64,000 nucleotides of DNA, taken from Betaproteobacteria bacterium. Lineage in GTDB: Bacteria; Pseudomonadota; Gammaproteobacteria; Burkholderiales; SG8-39. A program made the position numbers and the translations under genes. The notes under the pieces are model-generated. The model searched no databases. It was not told the origin of the DNA and saw only the letters and a program-made list of their open reading frames with translations. Of the stretch, positions 1 to 7,215 are shown in pieces; the first letter of the stretch is position 1; the number at the start of each line of letters is the position of its first letter. Where the stretch lies: NCBI GenBank assembly GCA_004297625.1, contig SCTY01000030.1:96984-160983 (forward strand), given 5' to 3'.

Positions 1-2
1 TC

Positions 3-461
3 GGCGCGCAGAGCGCGCAGCTTGCCGACCTGCTTTCGAGCGGCGCGGGCATCTGGTCGCTCGGCGCGGGCCTCGCCGGGCCGATCTTCGACGCCGGCCG
101 GCGCGAGGCGCGCGTCGAGCAGGCCGACGCGCGGCGCAGCCAGGCGCTCGCCTCGTACCAGCGCTCGATCGAGACCGCGTTCCGCGAAGTGGCCGACGCG
201 CTCGTCAACGTGGAAGAGAGCTCGGGCGCGGAAACCGACCTGGACGCGCGTCTGCAGGCCGCGCGCAACGCGCTCGAGCTGTCGAACCTGCGCTACAAAT
301 CGGGCTACTCGCCCTACCTCGAGGTGCTCGACGCGCAGCGCACCGCGAACGACACCGAGCTCGCTTTCGTGCGCAACCGCCAGGCGCGGCTCGCCTTCAG
401 CGTCGACCTGATGAAAGCCCTCGGCGGCGGCTGGAACCCGAATTCGGGGTCAGAGCCCTAA
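3..461 (+). CDS. RND-type outer membrane efflux protein, C-terminal part (NodT/OprM family)
   Basis: The reading frame is open from the left edge, so the N-terminus lies outside the window. The visible residues begin with a W-x-LG-x-GL-x-x-PIFDAGRR segment, continue with the ALxxYxxxIxxAFxEVADAL helix and then a helix containing YxxGYxxYLEVLDAQR. These are the repeat signatures of TolC-like outer membrane channels that pair with RND pumps and periplasmic adaptors. The family normally ends soon after the ALGGGW segment seen near the end here. The last eight residues are instead encoded by a REP-like repeat that runs into the stop codon, so the native stop has probably been replaced. No pump genes are visible downstream; they would be to the left of the window. 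Confidence 0.9.
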   Translation, partial: GAQSAQLADLLSSGAGIWSLGAGLAGPIFDAGRREARVEQADARRSQALASYQRSIETAFREVADALVNVEESSGAETDLDARLQAARNALELSNLRYKSGYSPYLEVLDAQRTANDTELAFVRNRQARLAFSVDLMKALGGGWNPNSGSEP

Positions 462-543
462 TTCCGAGATGGAATTCGGGGTCAGGGTCTTAATTATCGA
501 CGACGCGCAGCTAAAGATAATTAAGACCCTGACCCCGAATTCC
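440..543. repeat. REP-like element: two direct half-copies and one inverted copy
   Basis: A GAATTCGGGGTCAG motif starts at 440 and again at 472, and an inverted copy ends at 542. Bases 471-498 are a perfect 28-bp inverted repeat of 516-543, with a 17-base loop. The first copy forms the end of the efflux gene; the inverted copy abuts the stop codon of the convergent thioesterase gene. Similar short palindromes carrying GGGGTCAG are often spread through beta- and gammaproteobacterial genomes by RAYT transposases; that link is inference. The hairpin could also act as a bidirectional terminator between the two convergent genes. Confidence 0.85.
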
Positions 544-947
544 TAGATTCCCAGCTTGGATCTCTTCGCCGCTAGACGCTCGCGCGTCTTCGCCGTCTCG
601 ACGACGTAGCGCACGTGCCGGCCGCGGCCGACTTCCTCGGCCGGGTCGCGCACGCTGAATTCCCATACCACCTTGCGCCGGTCGACTTCGACGATGCGCA
701 CTTCGACCGTGACCTCGAGGCCCATCGGCGTGGGCGCGAGGTGATCGATCGAGACGTGCGCGCCCACCGAATCCTCGCCCGGGTCGAGGTGCTCGAGCAG
801 CATGTCGCGGCAGGTGTACTCGACGTCGCTCACCATGCGCGGCGTGGCGTAGACCGCCGCCTCCTTGCCCATGAAGCCGATGCAGCGCGATTCATCGACA
901 AGGAAAGTTCTCTTATGGGAAATACCCGGCTTGAGAGATGCTTTCAC
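543..947 (-). CDS. FlK-like hotdog-fold acyl-CoA thioesterase
   Basis: This 134-residue protein belongs to the single-domain hotdog thioesterases related to fluoroacetyl-CoA thioesterase FlK. Residues that align with the FlK catalytic set are present: a Thr in the VYATP segment, a Glu in VEYTC, and a His in the IDHLAPT loop, followed by the conserved RGRH near the end. It is clearly paralogous to the 133-residue protein at 10489-10890, sharing GFMG, VYATP, CRDxLLxHLDxGEDSVG and IDHLAPT. It probably hydrolyses an acyl-CoA ester, perhaps to release trapped CoA during aromatic acid breakdown; the substrate is unknown. It is the last gene of a leftward set and ends at the REP-like hairpin. Confidence 0.75.
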   Translation of the reverse strand: MKASLKPGISHKRTFLVDESRCIGFMGKEAAVYATPRMVSDVEYTCRDMLLEHLDPGEDSVGAHVSIDHLAPTPMGLEVTVEVRIVEVDRRKVVWEFSVRDPAEEVGRGRHVRYVVETAKTRERLAAKRSKLGI

Positions 948-951
948 GGCA

Positions 952-1119
952 TCAAGGAGCCTTGAAGCCGGCCCGTTCCACGGCGCGCTTGAAGTCCGCC
1001 GGGCCGCTCTGCGCCGGATCGTAGGTCACCCGGGCGCGCACCCCGGAGAGCATGCGCGTCACGCTCTTCACGCAGCCGTCGCAATCCATTCCTTCGACCT
1101 TCAGTTCGACCGTTTCCAT
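952..1119 (-). CDS. Short heavy-metal-associated (HMA) domain protein
   Basis: This 55-residue protein starts METVELKVEG and carries the metal-binding GMDCDGC motif of CopZ-like copper chaperones and P-type ATPase N-domains. The ORF begins at the ATG at 1117-1119, two bases after the upstream stress-protein gene, and ends at the TGA at 952-954. About ten residues normally found between the first helix and the VTYDP strand (the PGV-x-x-V-x-V strand) are missing, so the ferredoxin-like fold is shortened. It may bind Cu(I) or Zn(II) poorly, or be a reduced domain with another role. Role in copper supply to denitrification enzymes is possible but only inferred. Confidence 0.65.
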   Translation of the reverse strand: METVELKVEGMDCDGCVKSVTRMLSGVRARVTYDPAQSGPADFKRAVERAGFKAP

Positions 1120-1121
1120 GG

Positions 1122-1550
1122 CTATTTGACGAGCAGGACAGGAGTCGTGGAGATGTGCAGCACCTTGGCCGCGGTGGAGCCGATGAGCGCCTTGCCGAGC
1201 GCCGTCATGCCGCGCGTACCGATGTAGATGATGTCGCAGCGCTCGGCCTTGGCGTGATCGACGATGCTTTCGGCGATCGGCCCGACCAGCACGCGCGCCT
1301 CGAAAGGCACGCCGGCCGCGCCGAGCCGCTTCTTCGCCGAGGTGAGCCGCGCCTGCCCTTCGTCGTCGTAGTACTTCCGGATCTGGCTCTTGCTCACCGC
1401 GGCGCCCATGCCGCCTATTTTCGGCACGGGCAGATGCACGGTGACGAGCTCGACCTGCGGCTTCTCCCGGAACCAGTCGGCGTGGTTGATCAGGCAGTCG
1501 ACCGCGTCCATCGAGTTCTTGGAGCCGTCGACCGCGACCAGGATCTTCAT
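1122..1550 (-). CDS. Universal stress protein, UspA family
   Basis: This 142-residue protein has the Usp fold signature: an N-terminal MKILVAVDGSKNS strand-loop and, at residues 111-132, the ATP-binding G-x2-G-x9-G-S pattern (GTRGMTALGKALIGS). It therefore probably binds ATP, unlike the UspA-type members that lack this motif. Its ATG overlaps the stop of the upstream hemerythrin gene (ATGA), so the two are translationally coupled. Universal stress proteins are commonly induced in oxygen-limited proteobacteria under Fnr-type control, which fits the Crp/Fnr box upstream of this operon. Confidence 0.9.
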   Translation of the reverse strand: MKILVAVDGSKNSMDAVDCLINHADWFREKPQVELVTVHLPVPKIGGMGAAVSKSQIRKYYDDEGQARLTSAKKRLGAAGVPFEARVLVGPIAESIVDHAKAERCDIIYIGTRGMTALGKALIGSTAAKVLHISTTPVLLVK

Positions 1551-2098
1551 TTCGTATTCGCTCCTTTGGGTGGGAGCGAGATTTTACGCCGCGCCGCCAT
1601 CCTGTCCCCGAGCGCCGCCCGCTGGTCCGCATCGAGCGCCTCGCGCGCGAAGGGCAGCACCGCCGCGCCTTCGCGGTCCATGTGGCGGCGATACAGCCAC
1701 GCGAACCGCGCCACCTCTTCCGGGTCGAGGCGCGGCTCGCCGCGCTCGACCGCCTGCAGGCGCTTGCGCAGGCGCTCCCATTGCGCATGCATGGTTTCGT
1801 GCTCGCGCTCGAGCTCGTCGAGCGCCGCCGCGACCTCCGGGCGGCTGTGCGTCGCCGCGAGCGTGCGCAGCAGCGGGAAGAGGTCCTCGTCCTCATCGCG
1901 GTGGTGCAGGACGCCGGCGGTTTCGAAATAGCGCAGCACGGCCTGCGCCGCGGAGCGCGCCTCGGCGTCGCAGCCGCGCTTCTCGAGGTGCGGAACCATG
2001 CGCTCGAGCGTCGCGAGCTGGTGCTCGATGCGCTCGTGGCACGCCGCCAGCATCTCGAGCGGCTCGTCGAAGCTTGGTGCAACCGGCTTATCGATCAT
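1547..2098 (-). CDS. Hemerythrin HHE domain protein
   Basis: This 183-residue all-helical protein shows hemerythrin-like diiron ligands in order: a His in the first helix (CHERIEHQL), HHRDEDEDLFP, HETMH, and RRHMDREGAAVLP. Such proteins bind oxygen or nitric oxide, or protect iron-sulfur clusters. It is the first gene of a leftward operon (hemerythrin, Usp, HMA protein, thioesterase) with ATGA coupling to the Usp gene. A palindromic TTGACGCACGTCAA box is centred 40-41 bp upstream of the ATG and there is no Shine-Dalgarno sequence, so the message may be leaderless. Three hemerythrin-type genes occur in this window. Confidence 0.85.
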   Translation of the reverse strand: MIDKPVAPSFDEPLEMLAACHERIEHQLATLERMVPHLEKRGCDAEARSAAQAVLRYFETAGVLHHRDEDEDLFPLLRTLAATHSRPEVAAALDELEREHETMHAQWERLRKRLQAVERGEPRLDPEEVARFAWLYRRHMDREGAAVLPFAREALDADQRAALGDRMAARRKISLPPKGANTK

Positions 2099-2131
2099 GT
2101 CTCAGCATGGCGGCGTGCCCGGAAAAGTGGA

Positions 2132-2145
2132 TTGACGCACGTCAA
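2132..2145. promoter_or_regulatory. Crp/Fnr-family binding site (TTGACGCACGTCAA)
   Basis: Perfect TTGAC-N4-GTCAA dyad, the form preferred by Dnr/NNR-type regulators. Its centre (2138.5) lies about 41 bp from the hemerythrin ATG at 2098, with a CATGCT candidate -10 element between. Confidence 0.7.
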
Positions 2146-2237
2146 AGCTAGCGGGGCATCAGCCAGCGGCGAGCGCCTCATGGCGCACGTAACAGGCGAG
2201 CCATTCGCCACAGGATAGCGCGAAGCGCCCGGCCGTT

Positions 2238-2251
2238 TTGATCTGTGTCAA
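2238..2251. promoter_or_regulatory. Crp/Fnr-family binding site (TTGATCTGTGTCAA)
   Basis: TTGAT-N4-GTCAA, one base from the Fnr consensus TTGAT-N4-ATCAA. Centred about 68 bp upstream of the radical SAM gene at 2313, leaving a normal leader with an AAGGAAGG Shine-Dalgarno. Confidence 0.7.
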
Positions 2252-2312
2252 GCCGGGCCGGGGGTGCGCAGCGGAAACTCGCTGCTGAGCCAAGACAACA
2301 AGGAAGGCCGCA

Positions 2313-3266
2313 ATGAGCGGCATCACCGAACGCATCGACCGCATCACCAAGCTCACGCGCACTTACCGCTCGAGCACGCCGCCGGTGCCGAAAAGCGTGA
2401 AGATCGAGCTCACCGCGCGCTGCGATTTCCAGTGCTTTTTCTGCGCGAGCGCCATGCGCCTGCGCGAGAAGGCGGAAATCGACCCGGCCTTCTACCGGCG
2501 CATCCTCAAGCAGATGCGCGACCTGGGGGTCGAGGAGATCGGGCTCTTCTACCTCGGCGAATCGTTCCTGTGCCGCTGGCTGCCCGAGGCGGTGCGCTAC
2601 GCCAAGAAGGAATGCGGCTATCCGTACGTGTTTCTCACGACCAACGGCCGCATGGCCACGCCCGAGCGGGTGCGCGAGTGCATGGAAGCCGGGCTCGACA
2701 GCCTCAAGTTCAGCTTCAATTTCTCCGACGCCGAGCAGTTCCACCAGGTGACCGGGGTGCGCCAGGACGACTTCGCCAAAGTGGTGGAGCACCTGAAGAG
2801 CGCGCGCCGCGTGCGCGACGAGGTGCAGGCGGCGAGCGGGCACCGCTGCGGCCTGTACGCTTCGAGCATCCGTTATGACGACGAGCAGCAGGTGCGCATG
2901 CAAGCGGCAGTGAGCGAGATCGTGCCCTACGTCGACGAGCACTACTGGCTGCCGCTCTACGGGCAGGCCGGGCTCACGAGCGGCGCGCGCGGCACCGTGC
3001 CGACCGCGGGCAATCAGGGCCGCATCGGGGCGCTGAGAAAGCCGCTGCCCTGCTGGTCGCTCTTCACCGAAGGCCACATCACCTACGACGGCCGGCTCTC
3101 CGCGTGCTGCTTCGACCACGACGGGCGTTTCGACATGGGCAATCTCAACTACGAGACCTTCATGGAGGCCTGGCACAGCGTGCGCTTCGGGAAACTGCGG
3201 CGCGCCAACCTTGCCGAGGACGTGCGCGGCACGGTGTGCGAGCAGTGCATCGCCTACAAGAGCTAG
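2313..3266 (+). CDS. Radical SAM/SPASM-like protein
   Basis: This 317-residue protein binds the radical SAM [4Fe-4S] cluster through C37, C41 and C44 (CDFQCFFC). The C-terminal part has further cysteines (PCWSL, SACCFDHDG, VCEQC) arranged as in SPASM or twitch auxiliary-cluster domains. The protein resembles the group that contains MoaA, PqqE and NirJ, but I cannot assign a substrate. The ATG is preceded by AAGGAAGG at a good distance. An Fnr-type box upstream suggests it works in anoxic conditions. It overlaps the convergent nitronate monooxygenase gene by four bases. Confidence 0.8.
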   Translation: MSGITERIDRITKLTRTYRSSTPPVPKSVKIELTARCDFQCFFCASAMRLREKAEIDPAFYRRILKQMRDLGVEEIGLFYLGESFLCRWLPEAVRYAKKECGYPYVFLTTNGRMATPERVRECMEAGLDSLKFSFNFSDAEQFHQVTGVRQDDFAKVVEHLKSARRVRDEVQAASGHRCGLYASSIRYDDEQQVRMQAAVSEIVPYVDEHYWLPLYGQAGLTSGARGTVPTAGNQGRIGALRKPLPCWSLFTEGHITYDGRLSACCFDHDGRFDMGNLNYETFMEAWHSVRFGKLRRANLAEDVRGTVCEQCIAYKS

Positions 3267-4387
3267 CTCAGCAAGTAGTCGACAAGGTCGCGGACCGGGC
3301 GGATTTCGGCGCCGAAAGGCACCGGCTCGGAGCCGCGGAAGAACAATCCGCGATCCACGTCGCCGCGCAGCGCGGCGGCGAGGTGATGGTCGATGCAAAA
3401 CTGCCCTGCCTGCGGCAGTCCGTCGCGCAGCCCGCACTGCACGAGGCAGTCCCAGGCGAGGGTGCATTCGCGGCGCTTTTTGGCGCGCTTGCGCAACGCT
3501 TCTTCCTTCTCGAGATAGGCCTTCAGCCAGGGCGTGCGCACCGCCCGGGCGGGCAGCCCGGCGACGCTCATGAAGACCACGATGTCGTCAGGGCCGGCGC
3601 CCGCCAGCACGTGCTTGAAGTTCGGATGCGCGTCGCCCTCTTCCGTGACGGCGAACGGCGTGCCGACCTGGACCCCGTCCGCGCCGGCAGCGCGCGCGGC
3701 TTTCGAGCGCTCGGGCGAATTGATGCCGCCCGCGGCGATGAGCGGAATCTTGTCGGCGTCGAGGCCGGCGTCGTGCAGCGCGCGGCGGATATCGGGCAGC
3801 ACGCGCTCGAAATCGAAGCGTGCGTCGTTCACTTCCTCCATGCGCGTGGCGCCGAGGTGGCCGCCGGCGTAGCGCGGATGCTCGACCACGATCGCGTCGG
3901 GCACGCGCCCGCGCCGCTGCCAGCGGCGCGCGATGAGCGAAGCGGCGCGGGCTTCCGAGACGATCGGCACCAGCGCGACGTTCGGCCAGTCGCGCGCGAG
4001 CTCCGGAAGATCGAGCGCCAGGCCGGCGCCCACCACCACCGCATCCGCGCCCGCGGCGCACGAGGTGCGCACATAGTCGGGATACTGCGACACCGCGCGC
4101 ATTACGTTCACGGCTATCGCGCCGCGGCCGCCCGAGATCTCCCGGGCGGCGCGTATCTCGCGCTCGAGCGCCTCGAGATTGGCGCGCTCGATCGCCGCCT
4201 TGTCGCGCACGCGGCCGGTCGCGCGCATGAGGTCCGGGTGCAGGCGGCGCAGGTCGACGCTCGAGATCGTGCCGACGCAATTGGCGCTTGCCACGCTGCC
4301 CGCGAGCCGGTGCGCGGAAATGCCGACGCCCATGCCGCCCTGAACGAGGGCAAGCGCCTCCTTACCCCCGAGCCGCAGCGTGGTCAT
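3263..4387 (-). CDS. Nitronate monooxygenase-like FMN-dependent flavoprotein
   Basis: This 374-residue TIM-barrel flavoprotein belongs to the nitronate monooxygenase/2-nitropropane dioxygenase family. Visible signatures are the N-terminal QGGMGVG loop (residues 16-22), a VVVGAGLALDLP strand-loop, and the FMN phosphate-binding AAGGINS and GADGVQVGT segments. The C-terminal third, rich in charged residues and containing CTLAWDCLVQC and FCIDHH, is longer than in classical nitronate monooxygenases and its cysteines could hold a metal site. Members near anaerobic pathways may act as flavin reductases, so the exact reaction is uncertain. A Crp/Fnr-like site is centred 41.5 bp before the ATG, and no Shine-Dalgarno is seen. 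Confidence 0.75.
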   Translation of the reverse strand: MTTLRLGGKEALALVQGGMGVGISAHRLAGSVASANCVGTISSVDLRRLHPDLMRATGRVRDKAAIERANLEALEREIRAAREISGGRGAIAVNVMRAVSQYPDYVRTSCAAGADAVVVGAGLALDLPELARDWPNVALVPIVSEARAASLIARRWQRRGRVPDAIVVEHPRYAGGHLGATRMEEVNDARFDFERVLPDIRRALHDAGLDADKIPLIAAGGINSPERSKAARAAGADGVQVGTPFAVTEEGDAHPNFKHVLAGAGPDDIVVFMSVAGLPARAVRTPWLKAYLEKEEALRKRAKKRRECTLAWDCLVQCGLRDGLPQAGQFCIDHHLAAALRGDVDRGLFFRGSEPVPFGAEIRPVRDLVDYLLS

Positions 4388-4421
4388 AGGTCAAGTCTCG
4401 CCGCTCGGCCCCTCCCTGGAA

Positions 4422-4435
4422 TTGATTTAAAGCAA
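4422..4435. promoter_or_regulatory. Crp/Fnr-like site (TTGATTTAAAGCAA)
   Basis: One perfect TTGAT half and one degenerate GCAA half. It lies between the divergent flavoprotein gene (start 4387) and the Crp/Fnr regulator gene (start 4483), so it may serve autoregulation. Confidence 0.5.
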
Positions 4436-4482
4436 GGCATCGGTTTTCCGGCGCCCTCAGCATCGGCCGCAGGAGGATGCGG

Positions 4483-5172
4483 ATGGCGTCGACCAACGGG
4501 AACCTCGTCACGGGGATTCTCGCCAACCTGCCGATATTCCGCCACACGCCGGCGGCGACGCTCGCTTCGTTGGCGCGCAAGTCGCGCACGCTTCACATGC
4601 CGCGCGGCAGCGCCGTCGCCCGGCGCGGCGAGGAAATCCCGGGCCTCATGGCCGTTGCCTACGGCCTGGTCAAGCTTTCGCTGCGCGGCGAAGCTTCCGA
4701 GAAAGTGCTGCGCCTGATCGGCGCCGGCGATACCTTCGGCGAGGCGGTGCTGTTCCTGGAAAAGCCGCTGCCGGTGGACATCACCGCGCTCGCCGACACG
4801 CTGATCGTAGTGGTGCCCGCCGATCCGTTGCTCGTCATGATCGACAGCGAGCCGGGCTTCGCGCGCGCCATGCTCGCGGCCATGAGCCAGCGCCTGCACG
4901 CGCTCGTCACCGACTTCGAAGCCGCGACGGTGCACCGCGCCAACGAGCGCCTCGCCGCCTACCTGGTATCGCTGGTCGATCCGGATGGGCCCTCGACCGC
5001 GACGCTGCCCGCGAGCAAAACCGTCATCGCCGCGCGCCTCGGCATCACCAAGGAAACGCTTTCGCGGCTGCTGCGGCGCTTCGCGCAAGAAGGCCTGATC
5101 GCGGTCGGGCGGCGCCAGATCACCCTGCTCGACCGCGAACGGCTGAGCGCCGCCGCTCACGGCGCGAGCTAA
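4483..5172 (+). CDS. Crp/Fnr-family transcriptional regulator, Dnr/NNR-like
   Basis: This protein of about 229 residues has an N-terminal cyclic-nucleotide-binding-type beta-barrel (GDTFGEAVLFLEKPLPVDITAL), a dimer helix and a C-terminal winged helix-turn-helix. The recognition helix contains ETLSR, the E-x-x-S-R signature that reads TTGAT/TTGAC half-sites. There are no N-terminal cysteines, so it is not an oxygen-sensing Fnr; it resembles the heme/NO-responsive Dnr group. Two in-frame ATGs exist (4477 and 4483). AGGAGG at 4471-4476 touches the first, so I chose 4483, which gives a six-base spacing. Its probable targets are the TTGAY-N4-RTCAA boxes seen throughout the window. Confidence 0.85.
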   Translation: MASTNGNLVTGILANLPIFRHTPAATLASLARKSRTLHMPRGSAVARRGEEIPGLMAVAYGLVKLSLRGEASEKVLRLIGAGDTFGEAVLFLEKPLPVDITALADTLIVVVPADPLLVMIDSEPGFARAMLAAMSQRLHALVTDFEAATVHRANERLAAYLVSLVDPDGPSTATLPASKTVIAARLGITKETLSRLLRRFAQEGLIAVGRRQITLLDRERLSAAAHGAS

Positions 5173-5573
5173 GAGCGGCGCCGGGCGAGAAGCTTGATCA
5201 TCGTGTCGAGGGTGATCGAGCGGAAGGTGGCCTTCGCCGTCTCGTCGATCTCGGCGAGGATCTGCTCGAGCGCGCGCTCTTCCTCGCGGCGCGCGCCGCG
5301 GCCGGCGGGGCGGGCGCCGACCTCCTCGAACAGCTCGATCACGTCCATCAGCGTGATGCGCTTCGGATTGCCGGCGAAGCGGTAGCCGCCGCCGACGCCG
5401 CGCGCCGCGTGCAGCAGGCCCGAGCGCCCGAGCCGGCGCAGCACCTTCGCCAGGTGGTGCGGCGACACGCGGTACTTGGCGGCGATCTCGGCGGCCGAGA
5501 TCTGGCGCTCCGGGTCGGCGGCGAACTCGAGCGCGCTGTAGAGCGCGATCATGGTGTTCTGCTGCAGCTTCAC
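5169..5573 (-). CDS. Rrf2-family transcriptional regulator without cluster cysteines
   Basis: This 134-residue protein has the Rrf2 winged helix (AAEIAAKYRVSPHHLAKVLRRL, then GGGYRFAGNPKRITLMDVIELFE). Rrf2 members such as NsrR and IscR carry three cysteines after this region; here the stretch is GARPAGRGARREEE and contains no cysteine, so it cannot bind a standard Fe-S cluster. Translation starts at a GTG (5571-5573) that overlaps the TGA of the upstream acetyltransferase gene. It overlaps the convergent Crp/Fnr gene by four bases. The signal it senses is unknown. Confidence 0.8.
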   Translation of the reverse strand: MKLQQNTMIALYSALEFAADPERQISAAEIAAKYRVSPHHLAKVLRRLGRSGLLHAARGVGGGYRFAGNPKRITLMDVIELFEEVGARPAGRGARREEERALEQILAEIDETAKATFRSITLDTMIKLLARRRS

Positions 5574-6010
5574 AGATCGCGCTCCAGGGCGATGAAGGGC
5601 GCGGCCATCATGCCCTGGCTGCGGAAAAACGCGAGCACGAGGGCGTTGTCGCGCGCAAGCAGCGTGCGCACCTTGTCCACGCCGGCGCGCCGGAAGCGCT
5701 CGCATATCTCCTCGAGCATCCGCGTCGCCACGGCGCCGAGCCGCGCGTGCGGCCGCACGCCGATGCCGAACACCCAGCCGCAGGGCGGCGAGCCGAACTC
5801 CCAATCGCGCACCTCGCCGACGATGTAGCCTTGCACCGCTTCCTCGGTCTCCGCGACCAGGAAGAAGTGCCGCGGGCGGCGTCCGCCGTAGCGGCGCAGG
5901 ATGCCGGCCCAATACGCCGGCTTGCGCAGCCCGGTGATGAGGGCGTCGATCTCGATGACCTGAGGCAAATCGGCGGGCTTCGCGGCCCGTATTTTCTTGA
6001 GATGGATCAA
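5570..6010 (-). CDS. GNAT-family N-acetyltransferase
   Basis: This protein of about 146 residues has the GNAT fold: IRAAKPADLPQVIEID at the start, a GYIVGEV strand, the acetyl-CoA pyrophosphate loop GVRPHARLGAVATRML, and ARDNALVLAFFRSQGM at the end. No ATG is available upstream of this region. The only suitable start is the TTG at 6008-6010, preceded by GGGGGA on the minus strand, and this start codon lies inside an Fnr-like box. It is coupled to the Rrf2 gene downstream (GTGA overlap). Substrate unknown. Confidence 0.7.
   Translation of the reverse strand: MIHLKKIRAAKPADLPQVIEIDALITGLRKPAYWAGILRRYGGRRPRHFFLVAETEEAVQGYIVGEVRDWEFGSPPCGWVFGIGVRPHARLGAVATRMLEEICERFRRAGVDKVRTLLARDNALVLAFFRSQGMMAAPFIALERDL
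5997..6010. promoter_or_regulatory. Crp/Fnr-like site (TTGAGATGGATCAA)
   Basis: TTGA-N6-TCAA dyad centred about 65 bp upstream of the ABC substrate-binding protein gene (6069). It overlaps the start codon of the leftward acetyltransferase gene, where a bound regulator could block transcription. Confidence 0.55.
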
Positions 6011-6068
6011 AACGTTCCCCCGGGCTACAGTCTACGGTCAGTGGATATTCTCTAATAGGAGGGGAGTC

Positions 6069-7205
6069 ATGTTTTTCCGCACTTTGCTTGCAATGGGTAC
6101 GCTCGCGCTCGCGAGCCTGGTCCAGGCGCAGGAGCCCATCCGTATCGGCGCCTTCCTGTCGGTCACCGGGCCGGCCGCGTTCCTCGGCGACCCCGAGCAG
6201 AAGACGCTCGAGCTCTACGTGGAGAAGATCAATGCCGCGGGCGGCGTGCTCGGCCGCAAGCTCCAGCTCTATTCCTACGACTCCGCCGGCGACGCCGAGA
6301 AGGCGCGCGCCTACGTGAAGCGCCTGATCGAGCAGGACAAGGTCGACGTGCTGGTCGGCGGCTCGACCACCGGAGAGACCATGGCCGCGGTGCCGCTCGT
6401 CGAAGCCGCGCAAGTGCCGTTCATCTCGCTCGCCGGCGCGGTGGTGATCATCGAGCCGGTGAAGAAGTGGGTATTCAAGACCCCGCACACCGACCGCATG
6501 GCCTGCGAAAAGATCTTCGACGACATGCGCGCCCGCGGCGCGACGAAGGTGGCGCTGATCTCCGGCGCGGGCGGCTTCGACCGCTCGATGCGCGCCGAAT
6601 GCCTGAAAGTCGCTTCGGCGCACGGCGTGCAGATCGTCGCGGACGAGAGCTACGGCGCCGGCGACACCGACATGACCGCGCAGCTCACCAAGATCAAGAA
6701 CACCCCGGGAGTGCAGGCGGTGCTCAACTGCGGCTTCGGCCAGGGACCGGCGATCGTCACCAAGAACTATCGCCAGCTCGGCATCCAGGCGCCGTTCTAC
6801 CAGTCGCACGGCGTGGCCTCGAAGCAGTACGTCAAGCTTTCGGGCGACGCCGCGGAAGGCGTGCGCCTGCCGGCGGCGGCGCTGCTTATTGCCGAGACGC
6901 TGCCCGCGAGCGACAAGCAGAAGAAGGTCGTCGTCGACTACAAGCGCGAGTACGAGTCGCGGTTCAAGTCGGAGGTCTCGACCTTCGGCGGCCACGCCTA
7001 CGACGGCCTGATGCTCGCGGTCGATGCGATCAAGCGCGCGGGCGGCACCGACCGCGCCAAGATGCGCGACGCGCTGGAATCGACCAAGGGCTACATGGGC
7101 ACCGCCGGCGTGGTCAACATGTCGGCCAAGGACCACATGGGCCTCGACCTCTCGGCGTTCCGCATGCTCGAGGTGAAGAAAGGCGACTGGGCCCTGGTGC
7201 AGTAA
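6069..7205 (+). CDS. Branched-chain/aromatic acid ABC transporter, periplasmic binding protein
   Basis: This protein of about 378 residues starts with a Sec signal peptide (MFFRTLLAMGTLALASLVQA, cleaved before QE) and continues with the type I periplasmic binding fold of LivJ/LivK-like receptors (IRIGAFLSVTGPAAFLG, VDVLVGGSTTGETMAAVPL). The ATG at 6069 is preceded by AGGAGGGGAG. It heads a complete LIV-type importer operon that continues into a phenylacetate-oxidation gene set, so an aromatic acid such as phenylacetate is a likely ligand; that is inference from context. An Fnr-like box lies upstream. Confidence 0.85.
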   Translation: MFFRTLLAMGTLALASLVQAQEPIRIGAFLSVTGPAAFLGDPEQKTLELYVEKINAAGGVLGRKLQLYSYDSAGDAEKARAYVKRLIEQDKVDVLVGGSTTGETMAAVPLVEAAQVPFISLAGAVVIIEPVKKWVFKTPHTDRMACEKIFDDMRARGATKVALISGAGGFDRSMRAECLKVASAHGVQIVADESYGAGDTDMTAQLTKIKNTPGVQAVLNCGFGQGPAIVTKNYRQLGIQAPFYQSHGVASKQYVKLSGDAAEGVRLPAAALLIAETLPASDKQKKVVVDYKREYESRFKSEVSTFGGHAYDGLMLAVDAIKRAGGTDRAKMRDALESTKGYMGTAGVVNMSAKDHMGLDLSAFRMLEVKKGDWALVQ

Positions 7206-7215
7206 AAGGCGTTAC

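Noticed and set aside
952..2082. A 376-codon open frame on the minus strand
   Set aside because: It is arginine-rich out-of-frame sequence over the hemerythrin and Usp genes; only its last 55 codons (952-1119) are a real gene.
5169..7136. A 655-codon open frame on the minus strand
   Set aside because: Most of it is antisense to the ABC receptor gene and out of frame with the acetyltransferase. Only the Rrf2 part (5169-5573) is real.
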